64,000 nt of DNA from Chrysomallon squamiferum (GCA_012295275.1 CM022665.1:201471-265470); one strand, 5' to 3'. Counted from the stretch's first letter, positions 51,291 through 63,003 are shown. The notes: generated by a model not told the origin, from the letters alone. Numbers and translations are program-made.

Positions 51291-51336
51291 AGGTAAGATG
51301 TTGAATTAATATTCTGTTTCAGTTCATGTGTAATCT
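51291..51336 (-). pseudogene. Diverged 81-nt-type exon nearest the IAP
   Basis: Acceptor CTGAAATTACAG is kept. The peptide starts EITHELKQNINSTSYL, but the exon is shorter (46 nt to a T|GTATGT donor) and would end out of phase. Confidence 0.3.
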
Positions 51337-52148
51337 CTGTAATTTCAGAAATATAAATAAATAAAAATGTGTAAAATTAACATCAGTTTGCGGTTATAGG
51401 AAAATAATTATTTTTCACTAAATAGTTATTCAGATTAGAATAATGCACAAAGTCACAGTGGACAAAGCATTTGGTAACGACACCAGGACATTAATGAAAC
51501 TCCGAGGATACCTGTTATGATAATTTCTGAAACGAGGAAATGAAGGAGACATTTGTCTGACTTGCAGTAACTCGAAATCACTGACAAACATTCACTAATT
51601 AAAATAAATAATAGATGTTGATGTTCTTATATTTAGTGAAAGGTCTCAGTAAGGTAAAATCAGGTTAGGGTCCTGTAAGCTACTGAAATTAAGAGAAATC
51701 AATATATTATTGCCATACTAAATAACTGGATGTATACGCAATTATTTCTTTTCTTCACAGGCATTGTTTAAAACAAAACAAAAAAATATAAAAAAATAAC
51801 AGTTGTTTACCAAACAAAAGTAAAGAATATTAAATAAATGACAATCACTTTATAAGTTACGTTCAACAAGGTGTAAAAATACCTGTTGCCTAATCCTGTT
51901 TATCATTATAAAATTAACATCTGTGAAGAGTGGCTCTTCACACTGTTATGATTTTACATTAGAAATAGGTGATGCAGTTCATGGGTTAAAACATTGCATA
52001 CTAAATAAGAGAATGTATAGGCAATTACTTCTTTGCTTCACAGGTATTGTTTAAAAAGAACAAAACACCTGTTCACCACACAAAAGTACAGAAGATTAAA
52101 CATATGACAGTGACTTTATAAGTTACGTTCAAGAAGGTGTAAAAGTAC

Positions 52149-52208
52149 CTGATGACTGAATGTTCCTCTTTATCATCTTCACCTGCTTATCACTTAGCTC
52201 TGTAAGTT
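52149..52208 (-). CDS. 60-nt array exon, copy 0
   Basis: Acceptor CATCTTACAG, donor G|GTACTT. The peptide starts LTELSDKQVKMIKR and ends NIQSS, unlike the IFHAL or ILHAL endings of the others. Phase 1 at both ends; closest intact array exon to the IAP body. Confidence 0.5.
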
Positions 52209-52705
52209 CTGTAAGATGAAATCAAAACAAACATTTTAAAATTAAGATCAGTGAAGTGTGGTTAGTCACACTATTATGATTTTACATTAGAAATAGGTGA
52301 TGCAGTTTAAAAGAATCAATTATATTTATGATTTATCTCGCCAATCTAGAATCGAGGTTATAAGTTGTAAGGATGAATTCTTCTAAGCATCCAGATAGAA
52401 ATTTCAGCGTTTTCCTTAGATGAGTACGTTAGAAATAGGTGATGAAGGAGACATTTGTTTGACTTGCAATAATTAGAAATCACTGACCAAATCAGGGTAG
52501 GGTCCTGTCAGCTACTGAAATTACGATATATCAATATTTTATAGCCGTACTAAATAATTGGATGTACAGGCAATTATTTCTTTGCTTTACAGGTATTGAT
52601 TAAGAAAAAAATATTTAAAAGCAGGTTGTTTACCAAACAAAACATCAGTAGATTAAGTATATGACAGTGACTTTATAAGTTACGTTCAAGAAGGTGTAAA
52701 AGTAC

Positions 52706-52765
52706 CTAAAGCATGAAAGATCCTCTTTATCATCTTCACCTGCTTATCACTTAGCTCTGTAAGTT
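52706..52765 (-). CDS. 60-nt array exon, copy 1
   Basis: 19 codons LTELSDKQVKMIKRIFHAL between CATCTTACAG and G|GTACTT. Phase 1 to phase 1, so it can be included or skipped freely. Confidence 0.55.
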
Positions 52766-53014
52766 CTGTAAGATGAAATCAAAACAAACATTTTAAAATT
52801 AACATCTGTGAAGTGTGGTTCGTCACACTGTTATGATTTTACATTAGATATAGGCGATGCAGTTTTCACTAATTTTGTTTAAAAGGATCAGTTATATTCG
52901 TCATTTTTCTCGCCAGTCTAGAACCGAGATTTTGAGTTGTAAGGATGAATTGTTCTAAGCATCCACAGACGACATCGAGATAGAAATTTCAGCGTTTTCC
53001 TTAGATGAGTACGC

Positions 53015-53025
53015 GTTTCACTTTC
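53015..53025 (-). promoter_or_regulatory. IRF-type element, array unit 1
   Basis: Minus strand GAAAGTGAAAC, followed by GCG. It fits the IRF consensus and lies about 250 bp upstream of the 60-nt exon. Confidence 0.45.
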
Positions 53026-53415
53026 AATACAAAATGCAAAAAGTGTTTCTCCGTATCTGCAAATAACTGTCAGAAACAGAGCTTACGGATCTATTAAATA
53101 CTGCTCCTTTTAATAATAATAACAGTAATAAATAAACAAACAAATAAATAAAAATAAAGATTAGAAAAAAACAAAAAAACAACAAGAACTTTACGAATAC
53201 CCTCAAGTCAGACATCATTACGGAGGGTGACCATGCAAATTACGTTTTAATAAAACGAGCGTCACATGTTACATAAAGAATGACACTAAACAAACAAGGT
53301 TTAATCATATAACGATATTTTTATTTTTTACTACTGTCTGTGTTCTTTCATCATCTTCCAAAAAATATTTAATTTAAAAAATTGTAAAAAACAAAACAAA
53401 TTAAATTGTACATAC

Positions 53416-53496
53416 CTTTTATTGTGCTGTTTTCAACTTCACTTAAAGTTGAACAAGTTTTGTGACACATGATTTCCGTTGTTTCATAGGTTAAAC
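53416..53496 (-). CDS. 81-nt array exon, copy 1
   Basis: 26 codons starting LTYETTEIMCHKTC and ending SEVENSTIK, between CTGAAATTACAG and G|GTATGT. Two Cys and an amphipathic pattern; no known domain recognised. Phase 1 at both ends. Confidence 0.55.
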
Positions 53497-54048
53497 CTGT
53501 AATTTCAGAAATATGGATAAACATAAAATGTGTAAAATTAATATCAGCTAACGTTTGTAAGAAAATAATTCTTTTTCACCTATTATATTCATGTAGTAGT
53601 CATTCAGATTATAAAAATGCACAAAATCACAGACAGAAAAACTATTTGAAAACGAAACCAGGACATTAATGAAACTCCACGCTTATCTTTTGGGATAATT
53701 TTTAAAACCAGGAAATAAAGGAGACATTTGTCTGACTTGCAATAATTCGAAATCACTGACAAACGTTCACTAATTAAAATAAATAATAGATGTTGATGTT
53801 CGTATATTCATTGAAAGGCATGAGTGAGGTAAAATCAGGATAGGGCTCTATCAGCTACTGAAATTACTATATATCAATATTTTATAGCCGTACTAAATAA
53901 TTGGATGTACAGGCAATTATTTCTTTGCTTTACAGGTATTGATTAAGAAATAAATACTTAAAAACAGGTTGTTTACCAAACAAAACATCAGTAGATTAAG
54001 TATATGACAGTGACTTTATAAGTTACGTTCAAGAAGGTGTAAAAGTAC

Positions 54049-54108
54049 CTAAAGCATGAAAGATCCTCTTTATCATCTTCACCTGCTTATCACTTAGCTC
54101 TGTAAGTT
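54049..54108 (-). CDS. 60-nt array exon, copy 2
   Basis: Identical peptide to copy 1. Confidence 0.55.
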
Positions 54109-54357
54109 CTGTAAGATGAAATCAAAACAAACATTTTAAAATTAACATCTGTGAAGTGTGGTTCGTCACACTGTTATGATTTTACATTAGATATAGGCGA
54201 TGCAGTTTTCACTAATTTTGTTTAAAAGGATCAGTTATATTCGTGATTTTTCTCGCCAGTCTAGAACCGAGATTTTGAGTTGTAAGGATGAATTGTTCTA
54301 AGCATCCACAGACGACATCGAGATAGAAATTTCAGCGTTTTCCTTAGATGAGTACGC

Positions 54358-54368
54358 GTTTCACTTTC
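54358..54368 (-). promoter_or_regulatory. IRF-type element, array unit 2
   Basis: GAAAGTGAAAC, unchanged. Confidence 0.45.
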
Positions 54369-54757
54369 AATACAAAATGCAAAAAGTGTTTCTCCGTATC
54401 TGCAAATAACTGTCAGAAACAGAGCTTACGGATCTATTAAATACTGCTCCTTTTAATAATAATAACAGTAATAAATAAACAAACAAATAAATAAAAATAA
54501 AGATTAGAAAAAAACAAAAAAAACAACAAGAACTTTACGAATACCCTCAAGTCAGACATCATTACGGAGGGTGACCATGCAAATTACGTTTTAATAAAAC
54601 GAGCGTCACATGTTACATAAAGAATGACACTAAACAAACAAGGTTTAATCATATAACGATATTTTTATTTTTTACTACTGTCTGTGTTCTTTCATCATCT
54701 TCCAATATTTAATTTTAAAAAATTGTAAAAAAACAAAACAAATTAAATTGTACATAC

Positions 54758-54838
54758 CTTTTATTGTGCTGTTTTCAACTTCACTTAAAGTTGAACAAGT
54801 TTTGTGACACATGATTTCCGTTGTTTCATAGGTTAAAC
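54758..54838 (-). CDS. 81-nt array exon, copy 2
   Basis: Identical in sequence to copy 1, splice sites intact. Confidence 0.55.
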
Positions 54839-55390
54839 CTGTAATTTCAGAAATATGGATAAACATAAAATGTGTAAAATTAATATCAGCTAACGTTTGT
54901 AAGAAAATAATTCTTTTTCACCTATTATATTCATGTCGTAGTCATTCAGATTATAAAAATGCACAAAATCACAGACAGAAAAACTATTTGAAAACGAAAC
55001 CAGGACATTAATGAAACTCCACGCTTATCTTTTGGGATAATTTTTAAAACCAGGAAATAAAGGAGACATTTGTCTGACTTGCAATAATTCGAAATCACTG
55101 ACAAACGTTCACTAATTAAAATAAATAATAGATGTTGATGTTCGTATATTCATTGAAAGGCATGAGTGAGGTAAAATCAGGATAGGGCTCTATCAGCTAC
55201 TGAAATTACTATATATCAATATTTTATAGCCGTACTAAATAATTGGATGTACAGGCAATTATTTCTTTGCTTTACAGGTATTGATTAAGAAATAAATACT
55301 TAAAAACAGGTTGTTTACCAAACAAAACATCAGTAGATTAAGTATATGACAGTGACTTTATAAGTTACGTTCAAGAAGGTGTAAAAGTAC

Positions 55391-55450
55391 CTAAAGCATG
55401 TAAGATCCTCTTTATCATATTCACCTGCTTATCACTTAGCTCTGTAAGTT
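55391..55450 (-). CDS. 60-nt array exon, copy 3
   Basis: Variant peptide: QVNMIKRILHAL in place of QVKMIKRIFHAL. Splice sites intact. Confidence 0.55.
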
Positions 55451-55699
55451 CTGTAAGATGAAATCAAAACAAACATTTTAAAATTAACATCTGTGAAGTG
55501 TGGTTCGTCACACTGTTATGATTTTACATTAGATATAGGCGATGCAGTTTTCACTAATTTTGTTTAAAAGAATCAATTATATTCATGATTTATCTCGCCA
55601 ATCTAGAACCGAGATTTTGAGTTGTAAGGATGAATTGTTCTAAGCATCCACAGACGACATCGAGATAGAAATTTCAGCGTTTTCCTTAGATGAGTACGC

Positions 55700-55710
55700 G
55701 TTTCACTTTC
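55700..55710 (-). promoter_or_regulatory. IRF-type element, array unit 3
   Basis: GAAAGTGAAAC, unchanged. Confidence 0.45.
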
Positions 55711-56101
55711 AATACAAAATGCAAAAAGTGTTTCTCCGTATCTGCAAATAACTGTCAGAAACAGAGCTTACGGATCTATTAAATACTGCTCCTTTTAATA
55801 ATAATAACAGTAATAAATAAACAAACAAATAAATAAAAATAAAGATTAGAAAAAAACAAAAAAACAACAAGAACTTTACGAATACCCTCAAGTCAGACAT
55901 CATTACGGAGGGTGACCATGCAAATTACGTTTTAATAAAACGAGCGTCACATGTTACATAAAGAATGACACTAAACAAACAAGGTTTAATCATATAACGA
56001 TATTTTTTTTTTTTTACTACTGTCTGTGTTCTTTCATCATCTTCCAAAAATATTTAATTTAAAAAATTGTAAAAAAACAAAACAAATTAAATTGTACATA
56101 C

Positions 56102-56182
56102 CTTTTATTGTGCTGTTTTCAACTTCATTTAAAGTTGAACAAGTTTTGTGACACATGATTTCCGTTGTTTCATAGGTTAAAC
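56102..56182 (-). CDS. 81-nt array exon, copy 3
   Basis: One residue differs from copies 1 and 2 (LNEVEN for LSEVEN). Splice sites intact. Confidence 0.55.
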
Positions 56183-56742
56183 CTGTAATTTCAGAAATAT
56201 GGATAAACATAAAATGTGTAAAATTAATATCAGCTAACGTTTGTAAGAAAATAATTCTTTTTCACCTATTATATTCATGTAGTAGTCATTCAGATTATAA
56301 AAATGCACAAAATCACAGACAGAAAAACTATTTGAAAACGAAACCAGGACATTAATGAAACTCCACGCTTATCTTTTGGGATAATTTTTAAAACCAGGAA
56401 ATAAAGGAGACATTTGTCTGACTTGCAATAATTCGAAATCACTGACAAACGTTCACTAATTAAAATAAATAATAGATGTTGATGTTCGTATATTCATTGA
56501 AAGGCATGAGTGAGGTAAAATCAGGGTAGGGTCCTGTCAGCTACTGAAAATACGATAAATCAATATAATATTGCCATACTAAATAACTGGATGTATACAC
56601 AATTATATCTTACTTCACAGGCATTGTTTTGAAACAAAACAAAAAAATAAAAGTAATAATAGTTGTTTACCAAAGAAAAGTAAACAACATTAAATATATG
56701 ACAATCGCTTTATAAGGTACGCTCAACAAGGTGTAAAAATAC

Positions 56743-56802
56743 CTGGTGACTGAATAATCCTTTTTATCATGTTCACCTACTTATTATTTAGCTCTGTAAG
56801 TT
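56743..56802 (-). pseudogene. 60-nt array exon, copy 4, dead
   Basis: The acceptor AG is changed to TG (CTTACTG) and a TAG interrupts the frame after ELNNK. It resembles copy 0 at its end more than its array neighbours, so this unit kept or received an older version. Confidence 0.6.
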
Positions 56803-57051
56803 CAGTAAGATAAGATTAGAATGAACATATTAAAATTAACATCTGTGAAGTGTGGTTCGTCACACTGTTATGATTTTACATTAGATATAGGCGATGCAGT
56901 TTTCACTAATTTTGTTTAAAAGGATCAGTTATATTCGTGATTTTTCTCGCCAATCTAGAACCGAGATTTTGAGTTGTAAGGATGAATTGTTCTAAGCATC
57001 CACAGACGACATCGAGATAGAAATGTCAGCGTTTTCCTTAGATGAGTACGC

Positions 57052-57062
57052 GTTTCACTTTC
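57052..57062 (-). promoter_or_regulatory. IRF-type element, array unit 4
   Basis: GAAAGTGAAAC; kept in the unit whose 60-nt exon is dead. Confidence 0.45.
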
Positions 57063-57455
57063 AATACAAAATGCAAAAAAGTGTTTCTCCGTATCTGCAA
57101 ATAACTGTCAGAAACAGAGCTTACGGATCTATTAAATACTGCTCCTTTTAATAATAATAACAGTAATAAATAAACAAACAAATAAATAAAAATAAAGATT
57201 AGAAAAAAACACAAAAACAACAAGAACTTTACGAATACCCTCAAGTCAGACATCATTACGGAGGGTGACCATGCAAATTACGTTTTAATAAAACGAGCGT
57301 CACATGTTACATAAAGAATGACACTAAACAAACAAGGTTTAATCATATAACGATATTTTTTATTTTTTACTACTGTCTGTGTTCTTTCATCATCTTCCAA
57401 AAATATTTAATTTAAAAAATTGTAAAAAAAACAAAACAAATTAAATTGTACATAC

Positions 57456-57536
57456 CTTTTATTGTGCTGTTTTCAACTTCATTTAAAGTTGAACAAGTTT
57501 TGTGACACATGATTTCCGTTGTTTCATAGGTTAAAC
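57456..57536 (-). CDS. 81-nt array exon, copy 4
   Basis: Has the same LNEVEN variant as copy 3. Splice sites intact. Confidence 0.55.
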
Positions 57537-58089
57537 CTGTAATTTCAGAAATATGGATAAACATAAAATGTGTAAAATTAATATCAGCTAACGTTTGTAA
57601 GAAAATAATTCTTTTTCACCTATTATATTCATGTAGTAGTCATTCAGATTATAAAATGCACAAAATCACAGACAGAAAAACTATTTGAAAACGAAACCAG
57701 GACATTAATGAAACTCCACGCTTATCTTTTGGGATAATTTTTAAAACCAGGAAATAAAGGAGACATTTGTCTGACTTGCAATAATTCGAAATCACTGACA
57801 AACGTTCACTAATTAAAATAAATAATAGATGTTGATGTTCGTATATTCATTGAAAGGCATGAGTGAGGTAAAATCAGGATAGGGCTCTATCAGCTACTGA
57901 AATTACTATATATCAATATTTTATAGCCGTACTAAATAATTGGATGTACAGGCAATTATTTCTTTGCTTTTACAGGTATTGATTAAGAAATAAATACTTA
58001 AAAACAGGTTGTTTACCAAACAAAACATCAGTAGATTAAGTATATGACAGTGACTTTATAAGTTACGTTCAAGAAGGTGTAAAAAGTAC

Positions 58090-58149
58090 CTAAAGCATGA
58101 AAGATCCTCTTTATCATCTTCACCTGCTTATCACTTAGCTCTGTAAGTT
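58090..58149 (-). CDS. 60-nt array exon, copy 5
   Basis: IFHAL version, splice sites intact (one extra A in the intron after the donor). Confidence 0.55.
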
Positions 58150-58399
58150 CTGTAAGATGAAATCAAAACAAACATTTTAAAATTAACATCTGTGAAGTGT
58201 GGTTCGTCACACTGTTATGATTTTACATTAGATATAGGCGATGCAGTTTTCACTAATTTTGTTTAAAAGGATCAGTTATATTCGTGATTTTTTCTCGCCA
58301 GTCTAGAACCGAGATTTTGAGTTGTAAGGATGAATTGTTCTAAGCATCCACAGACGACATCGAGATAGAAATTTCAGCGTTTTCCTTAGATGAGTACGC

Positions 58400-58410
58400 G
58401 TTTCACTTTC
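58400..58410 (-). promoter_or_regulatory. IRF-type element, array unit 5
   Basis: GAAAGTGAAAC, unchanged. Confidence 0.45.
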
Positions 58411-58798
58411 AATACAAAATGCAAAAGTGTTTCTCCGTATCTGCAAATAACTGTCAGAAACAGAGCTTACGGATCTATTAAATACTGCTCCTTTTAATAA
58501 TAATAACAGTAATAAATAAACAAACAAATAAATAAAAATAAAGATTAGAAAAAAACAAAAAAACAACAAGAACTTTACGAATACCCTCAAGTCAGACATC
58601 ATTACGGAGGGTGACCATGCAAATTACGTTTTAATAAAACGAGCGTCACATGTTACATAAAGAATGACACTAAACAAACAAGGTTTAATCATATAACGAT
58701 ATTTTTTATTTTTTACTACTGTCTGTGTTCTTTCATCATCTTCCAAAAATATTTAATTTAAAAATTGTAAAAAACAAAACAAATTAAATTGTACATAC

Positions 58799-58879
58799 CT
58801 TTTATTGTGCTGTTTTCAACTTCACTTAAAGTTGAACAAGTTTTGTGACACATGATTTCCGTTGTTTCATAGGTTAAAC
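58799..58879 (-). CDS. 81-nt array exon, copy 5
   Basis: LSEVEN version, splice sites intact. Confidence 0.55.
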
Positions 58880-59435
58880 CTGTAATTTCAGAAATATGGA
58901 TAAACATAAAATGTGTAAAATTAATATCAGCTAACGTTTGTAAGAAAATAATTCTTTTTTTCACCTATTATATTCATGTAGTAGTCATTCAGATTATAAA
59001 ATGCACAAAATCACAGACAGAAAAACTATTTGAAAAACGAAACCAGGACATTAATGAAACTCCACGCTTATCTTTTGGGATAATTTTTAAAACCAGGAAA
59101 TAAAGGAGACATTTGTCTGACTTGCAATAATTCGAAATCACTGACAAACGTTCACTAATTAAAATAAATAATAGATGTTGATGTTCGTATATTCATTGAA
59201 AGGCATGAGTGAGGTAAAAATCAGGATAGGGCTCTATCAGCTACTGAAATTACTATATATCAATATTTTATAGCCGTACTAAATAATTGGATGTACAGGC
59301 AATTATTTCTTTTGTTTTACAGGTATTGATTAAGAAATAAATACTTAAAAACAGGTTGTTTACCAAACAAAACATCAGTAGATTAAGTATATGACAGTGA
59401 CTTTATAAGTTACGTTCAAGAAGGTGTAAAAGTAC

Positions 59436-59495
59436 CTAAAGCATGTAAGATCCTCTTTATCATATTCACCTGCTTATCACTTAGCTCTGTAAGTT
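59436..59495 (-). CDS. 60-nt array exon, copy 6
   Basis: QVNMIKRILHAL version as in copy 3, splice sites intact. The K-F and N-L versions thus alternate along part of the array (copies 2, 3, 5, 6), hinting at a two-unit higher-order repeat. Confidence 0.55.
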
Positions 59496-59745
59496 CTGTA
59501 AGATGAAATCAAAACAAACATTTTAAAATTAACATCTGTGAAGTGTGGTTCGTCACACTGTTATGATTTTACATTAGATATAGGCGATGCAGTTTTCACT
59601 AATTTTGTTTAAAAAGAATCAATTATATTCATGATTTATCTCGCCAATCTAGAACCGAGATTTTGAGTTGTAAGGATGAATTGTTCTAAGCATCCACAGA
59701 CGACATCGAGATAGAAATTTCAGCGTTTTCCTTAGATGAGTACGC

Positions 59746-59756
59746 GTTTCACTTTC
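59746..59756 (-). promoter_or_regulatory. IRF-type element, array unit 6
   Basis: GAAAGTGAAAC, unchanged. Confidence 0.45.
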
Positions 59757-60140
59757 AATACAAAATGCAAAAGTGTTTCTCCGTATCTGCAAATAACTGT
59801 CAGAAACAGAGCTTACGGATCTATTAAATACTGCTCTTTTAATAATAATAACAGTAATAAATAAACAAACAAATAAATAAAAATAAAGATTAGAAAAAAA
59901 AAAAACAACAAGAACTTTACGAATACCCTCAAGTCAGACATCATTACGGAGGGTGACCATGCAAATTACGTTTTAATAAAACGAGCGTCACATGTTACAT
60001 AAAGAATGACACTAAACAAACAAGGTTTAATCATATAACGATATTTTTTATTTTTACTACTGTCTGTGTTCTTTCATCATCTTCCAAAATATTTAATTTA
60101 AAAAATTGTAAAAAAACAAAACAAATTAAATTGTACATAC

Positions 60141-60221
60141 CTTTTATTGTGCTGTTTTCAACTTCACTTAAAGTTGAACAAGTTTTGTGACACATGATTT
60201 CCGTTGTTTCATAGGTTAAAC
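60141..60221 (-). CDS. 81-nt array exon, copy 6
   Basis: LSEVEN version, splice sites intact. Confidence 0.55.
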
Positions 60222-60778
60222 CTGTAATTTCAGAAATATGGATAAACATAAAATGTGTAAAATTAATATCAGCTAACGTTTGTAAGAAAATAATTCTTTT
60301 TTCACCTATTATATTCATGTAGTAGTCATTCAGATTATAAAAATGCACAAAATCACAGACAGAAAACTATTTGAAAACGAAACCAGGACATTAATGAAAC
60401 TCCACGCTTATCTTTTGGGATAATTTTTAAAACCAGGAAATAAAGGAGACATTTGTCTGACTTGCAATAATTCGAAATCACTGACAAACGTTCACTAATT
60501 AAAATAAATAATAGATGTTGATGTTCGTATATTCATTGAAAGGCATGAGTGAGGTAAAAAAATCAGGATAGGGCTCTATCAGCTACTGAAATTACTATAT
60601 ATCAATATTTTATAGCCGTACTAAATAATTGGATGTACAGGCAATTATTTCTTTGCTTTACAGGTATTGATTAAGAAATAAATACTTAAAAACAGGTTGT
60701 TTTACCAAACAAAACATCAGTAGATTAAGTATATGACAGTGACTTTATAAGTTACGTTCAAGAAGGTGTAAAAGTTAC

Positions 60779-60837
60779 AAAAGCATGAAAGATCCTCTTT
60801 ATCATCTTCACCTGCTTATCACTTAGCTCTGTAAGTT
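60779..60837 (-). CDS. 60-nt array exon, copy 7, donor altered
   Basis: K-F version, but the donor region reads TTTTGTAACT instead of TTTAGGTACT; a GT remains, shifted so that the exon would end out of phase. Possibly a sequence error in this low-quality stretch. Confidence 0.4.
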
Positions 60838-61088
60838 CTGTAAGATGAAATCAAAACAAACATTTTAAAATTAACATCTGTGAAGTGTGGTTCGTCACAC
60901 TGTTATGATTTTACATTAGATATAGGCGATGCAGTTTTCACTAATTTTGTTTTAAAGGATCAGTTATATTCGTGATTTTTCTCGCCAGTCTAGAACCGAG
61001 ATTTTTGAGTTGTAAGGATGAATTGTTCTAAGCATCCACAGACGACATCGAGATAGAAATTTCAGCGTTTTTCTTTAGATGAGTACGC

Positions 61089-61099
61089 GTTTCACTTTC
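61089..61099 (-). promoter_or_regulatory. IRF-type element, array unit 7
   Basis: GAAAGTGAAAC, unchanged although neighbouring bases carry indels. Confidence 0.45.
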
Positions 61100-61487
61100 A
61101 ATACAAAATGCAAAAGTGTTTCTCCGTATCTGCAAATAACTGTCAGAAACAGAGCTTACGGATCTATTAAATACTGCTCCTTTTAATAATAATAACAGTA
61201 ATAAATAAACAAACAAATAAATAAAAATAAAGATTAGAAAAAAACAAAAAACAACAAAGAACTTTACGAATACCCTCAAGTCAGACATCATTACGGGAGT
61301 GACCATGCAAATTACGTTTTAATAAAACGAGCGTCACATGTTACATAAAGAATGACACTAAACAAACAAGGTTTAATCATATAACGATATTTTATTTTTT
61401 ACTACTGTCTGTGTTCTTTCATCATCTTCCAAAAATATTTAATTTAAAAAATTGTAAAAAAAACAAAACAAATTAAATTGTACATAC

Positions 61488-61575
61488 CTTTTATTGTGCT
61501 GTTTTCAACTTCACTTAAAGTTGAACAAGTTTTGTGACATGACACACATGATTTCCGTTGTTCCTTAGGTTAAAC
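61488..61575 (-). pseudogene. 81-nt array exon, copy 7, frameshifted
   Basis: Seven extra bases (a partial repeat of GACACATGA) make it 88 nt and break the frame. Other indels nearby suggest assembly noise. Confidence 0.45.
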
Positions 61576-62126
61576 CTGTAATTTCAAAATATGGATAAAC
61601 ATAAAATGTTATGAAATTAATATCAGCTAACGTTTGTAGAAAATAATTCTTTTCACCCATTATATTCATGTAGTAGTCATTCAGATTATAAAAATGCACA
61701 AAATCACAGACAGAAAAACTATTTGAAAACGAAACCAGACATTAATGAAACTCCACGCTTATCTTTTGGGATAATTTTTAAAACCAGGAAATAAAGGAGA
61801 CATTTGTCTGACTTGCAATAATTCGAAATCACTGACAAACGTTCACTAATTAAAATAAATAATAGATGTTGATGTTCGTATATTCATTGAAAGGCATGGT
61901 GAGGGTAAAATCCGGGATAGGGCTCTATCAGCTACTGAAATTACTATATATCAATATTTTATAGCCGTACTAAATAATAATTGGATGTACAGGCAATTAT
62001 TGTTTTGTTTTACATTGATTAAGAAATAAATACTTAAAACAGGTTGTTTACCAAACAAAGGCATCAGTAGATTAAGTATATGACAGTGACTTTATAAGTT
62101 ACGTTCAAGAAAGGTGTAAAAAGTAC

Positions 62127-62186
62127 CTAAAGCATGTAAGATCCTCTTTATCATATTCACCTGCTTATCACTTAGCTCTGTAAGTT
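62127..62186 (-). CDS. 60-nt array exon, copy 8
   Basis: N-L version, splice sites intact, although the flanks have many small indels. Its partner 81-nt exon would fall in the N gap. Confidence 0.45.
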
Positions 62187-62435
62187 CTGTAAGATGAAAT
62201 CAAAACAAACATTTTAAAATTAACATCTGTGAAGTGTGGTTCGTCACTGTTATGATTTTACATTAGATATAGGCGATGCAGTTTTTCACTAATTTTGTTT
62301 AAAAGAATCAATTATATTCATGATTTATCTCGCCAATCTAGAACCGAGATTTTGAGTTTGTAAGGATGAATTGTTCTAAGCATCCACAGACGACATCGAG
62401 ATAGAAATTTCAGCGTTTTCCTTAGATGAGTACGC

Positions 62436-62446
62436 GTTTCACTTTC
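62436..62446 (-). promoter_or_regulatory. IRF-type element, array unit 8
   Basis: GAAAGTGAAAC, unchanged. Confidence 0.45.
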
Positions 62447-62803
62447 AATACAAAATGCAAAAAGTGTTTTCTCCGTATCTGCAAATAACTGTCGAAACAG
62501 GCTTACGGATCTATTAAATCTGCTCCTTTTAATAATAATAACAGTAATAAATAAACAAACAAATAAATAAAAATAAAAAGATTAGAAAAAAACAAAAACA
62601 ACAAAGAACTTTACGAATACCCTCAAGTCGGACATCATTACGGAGGGTGACCAATACACAGATACGTTTTAATAAAACAGGCGTCACATTACATAAAGAA
62701 TGACACTAAAACAAACGGGTTTAATCATATAACGATATTTTATTTTTCTACTGTCTGTGTTCTTTCATCATCTTCAAAAATTTAATTTAAAAATTGTGAA
62801 AAA

Positions 62804-63003
62804 NNNNNNNNNNNNNNNNNNNNNNNNNNNNNNNNNNNNNNNNNNNNNNNNNNNNNNNNNNNNNNNNNNNNNNNNNNNNNNNNNNNNNNNNNNNNNNNNN
62901 NNNNNNNNNNNNNNNNNNNNNNNNNNNNNNNNNNNNNNNNNNNNNNNNNNNNNNNNNNNNNNNNNNNNNNNNNNNNNNNNNNNNNNNNNNNNNNNNNNNN
63001 NNN
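62804..63003. other. Assembly gap, 200 N
   Basis: Exactly 200 N. It interrupts the exon array; the sequence beyond is an inverted copy of 42640-43668. Confidence 0.97.

Larger units (their letters stand above)
51291..62803 (-). repeat. Exon-bearing tandem array, about 1.34-kb unit
   Basis: Seven periods of 1342-1352 bp, measured between the 60-nt exons at 52706, 54049, 55391, 56743, 58090, 59436, 60779 and 62127. A diverged partial unit lies at the left end (51291-52208). Units are nearly identical except for a diverged segment in the unit around 56520-56830. Each unit holds an 81-nt and a 60-nt exon on the minus strand and one IRF-type motif. The right end is cut by the N gap, so the copy number is a minimum. 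Small indels become frequent after about 60700. Confidence 0.9.

Noticed and set aside
53024-53218. Frame beginning MMSDLRVF recurring at 55709, 57038, 58303 and 61028
   Set aside because: It lies in the intron between the two array exons, its middle is a poly-Leu reading of a microsatellite, and it is broken in other units. It recurs only because the units are young duplicates.
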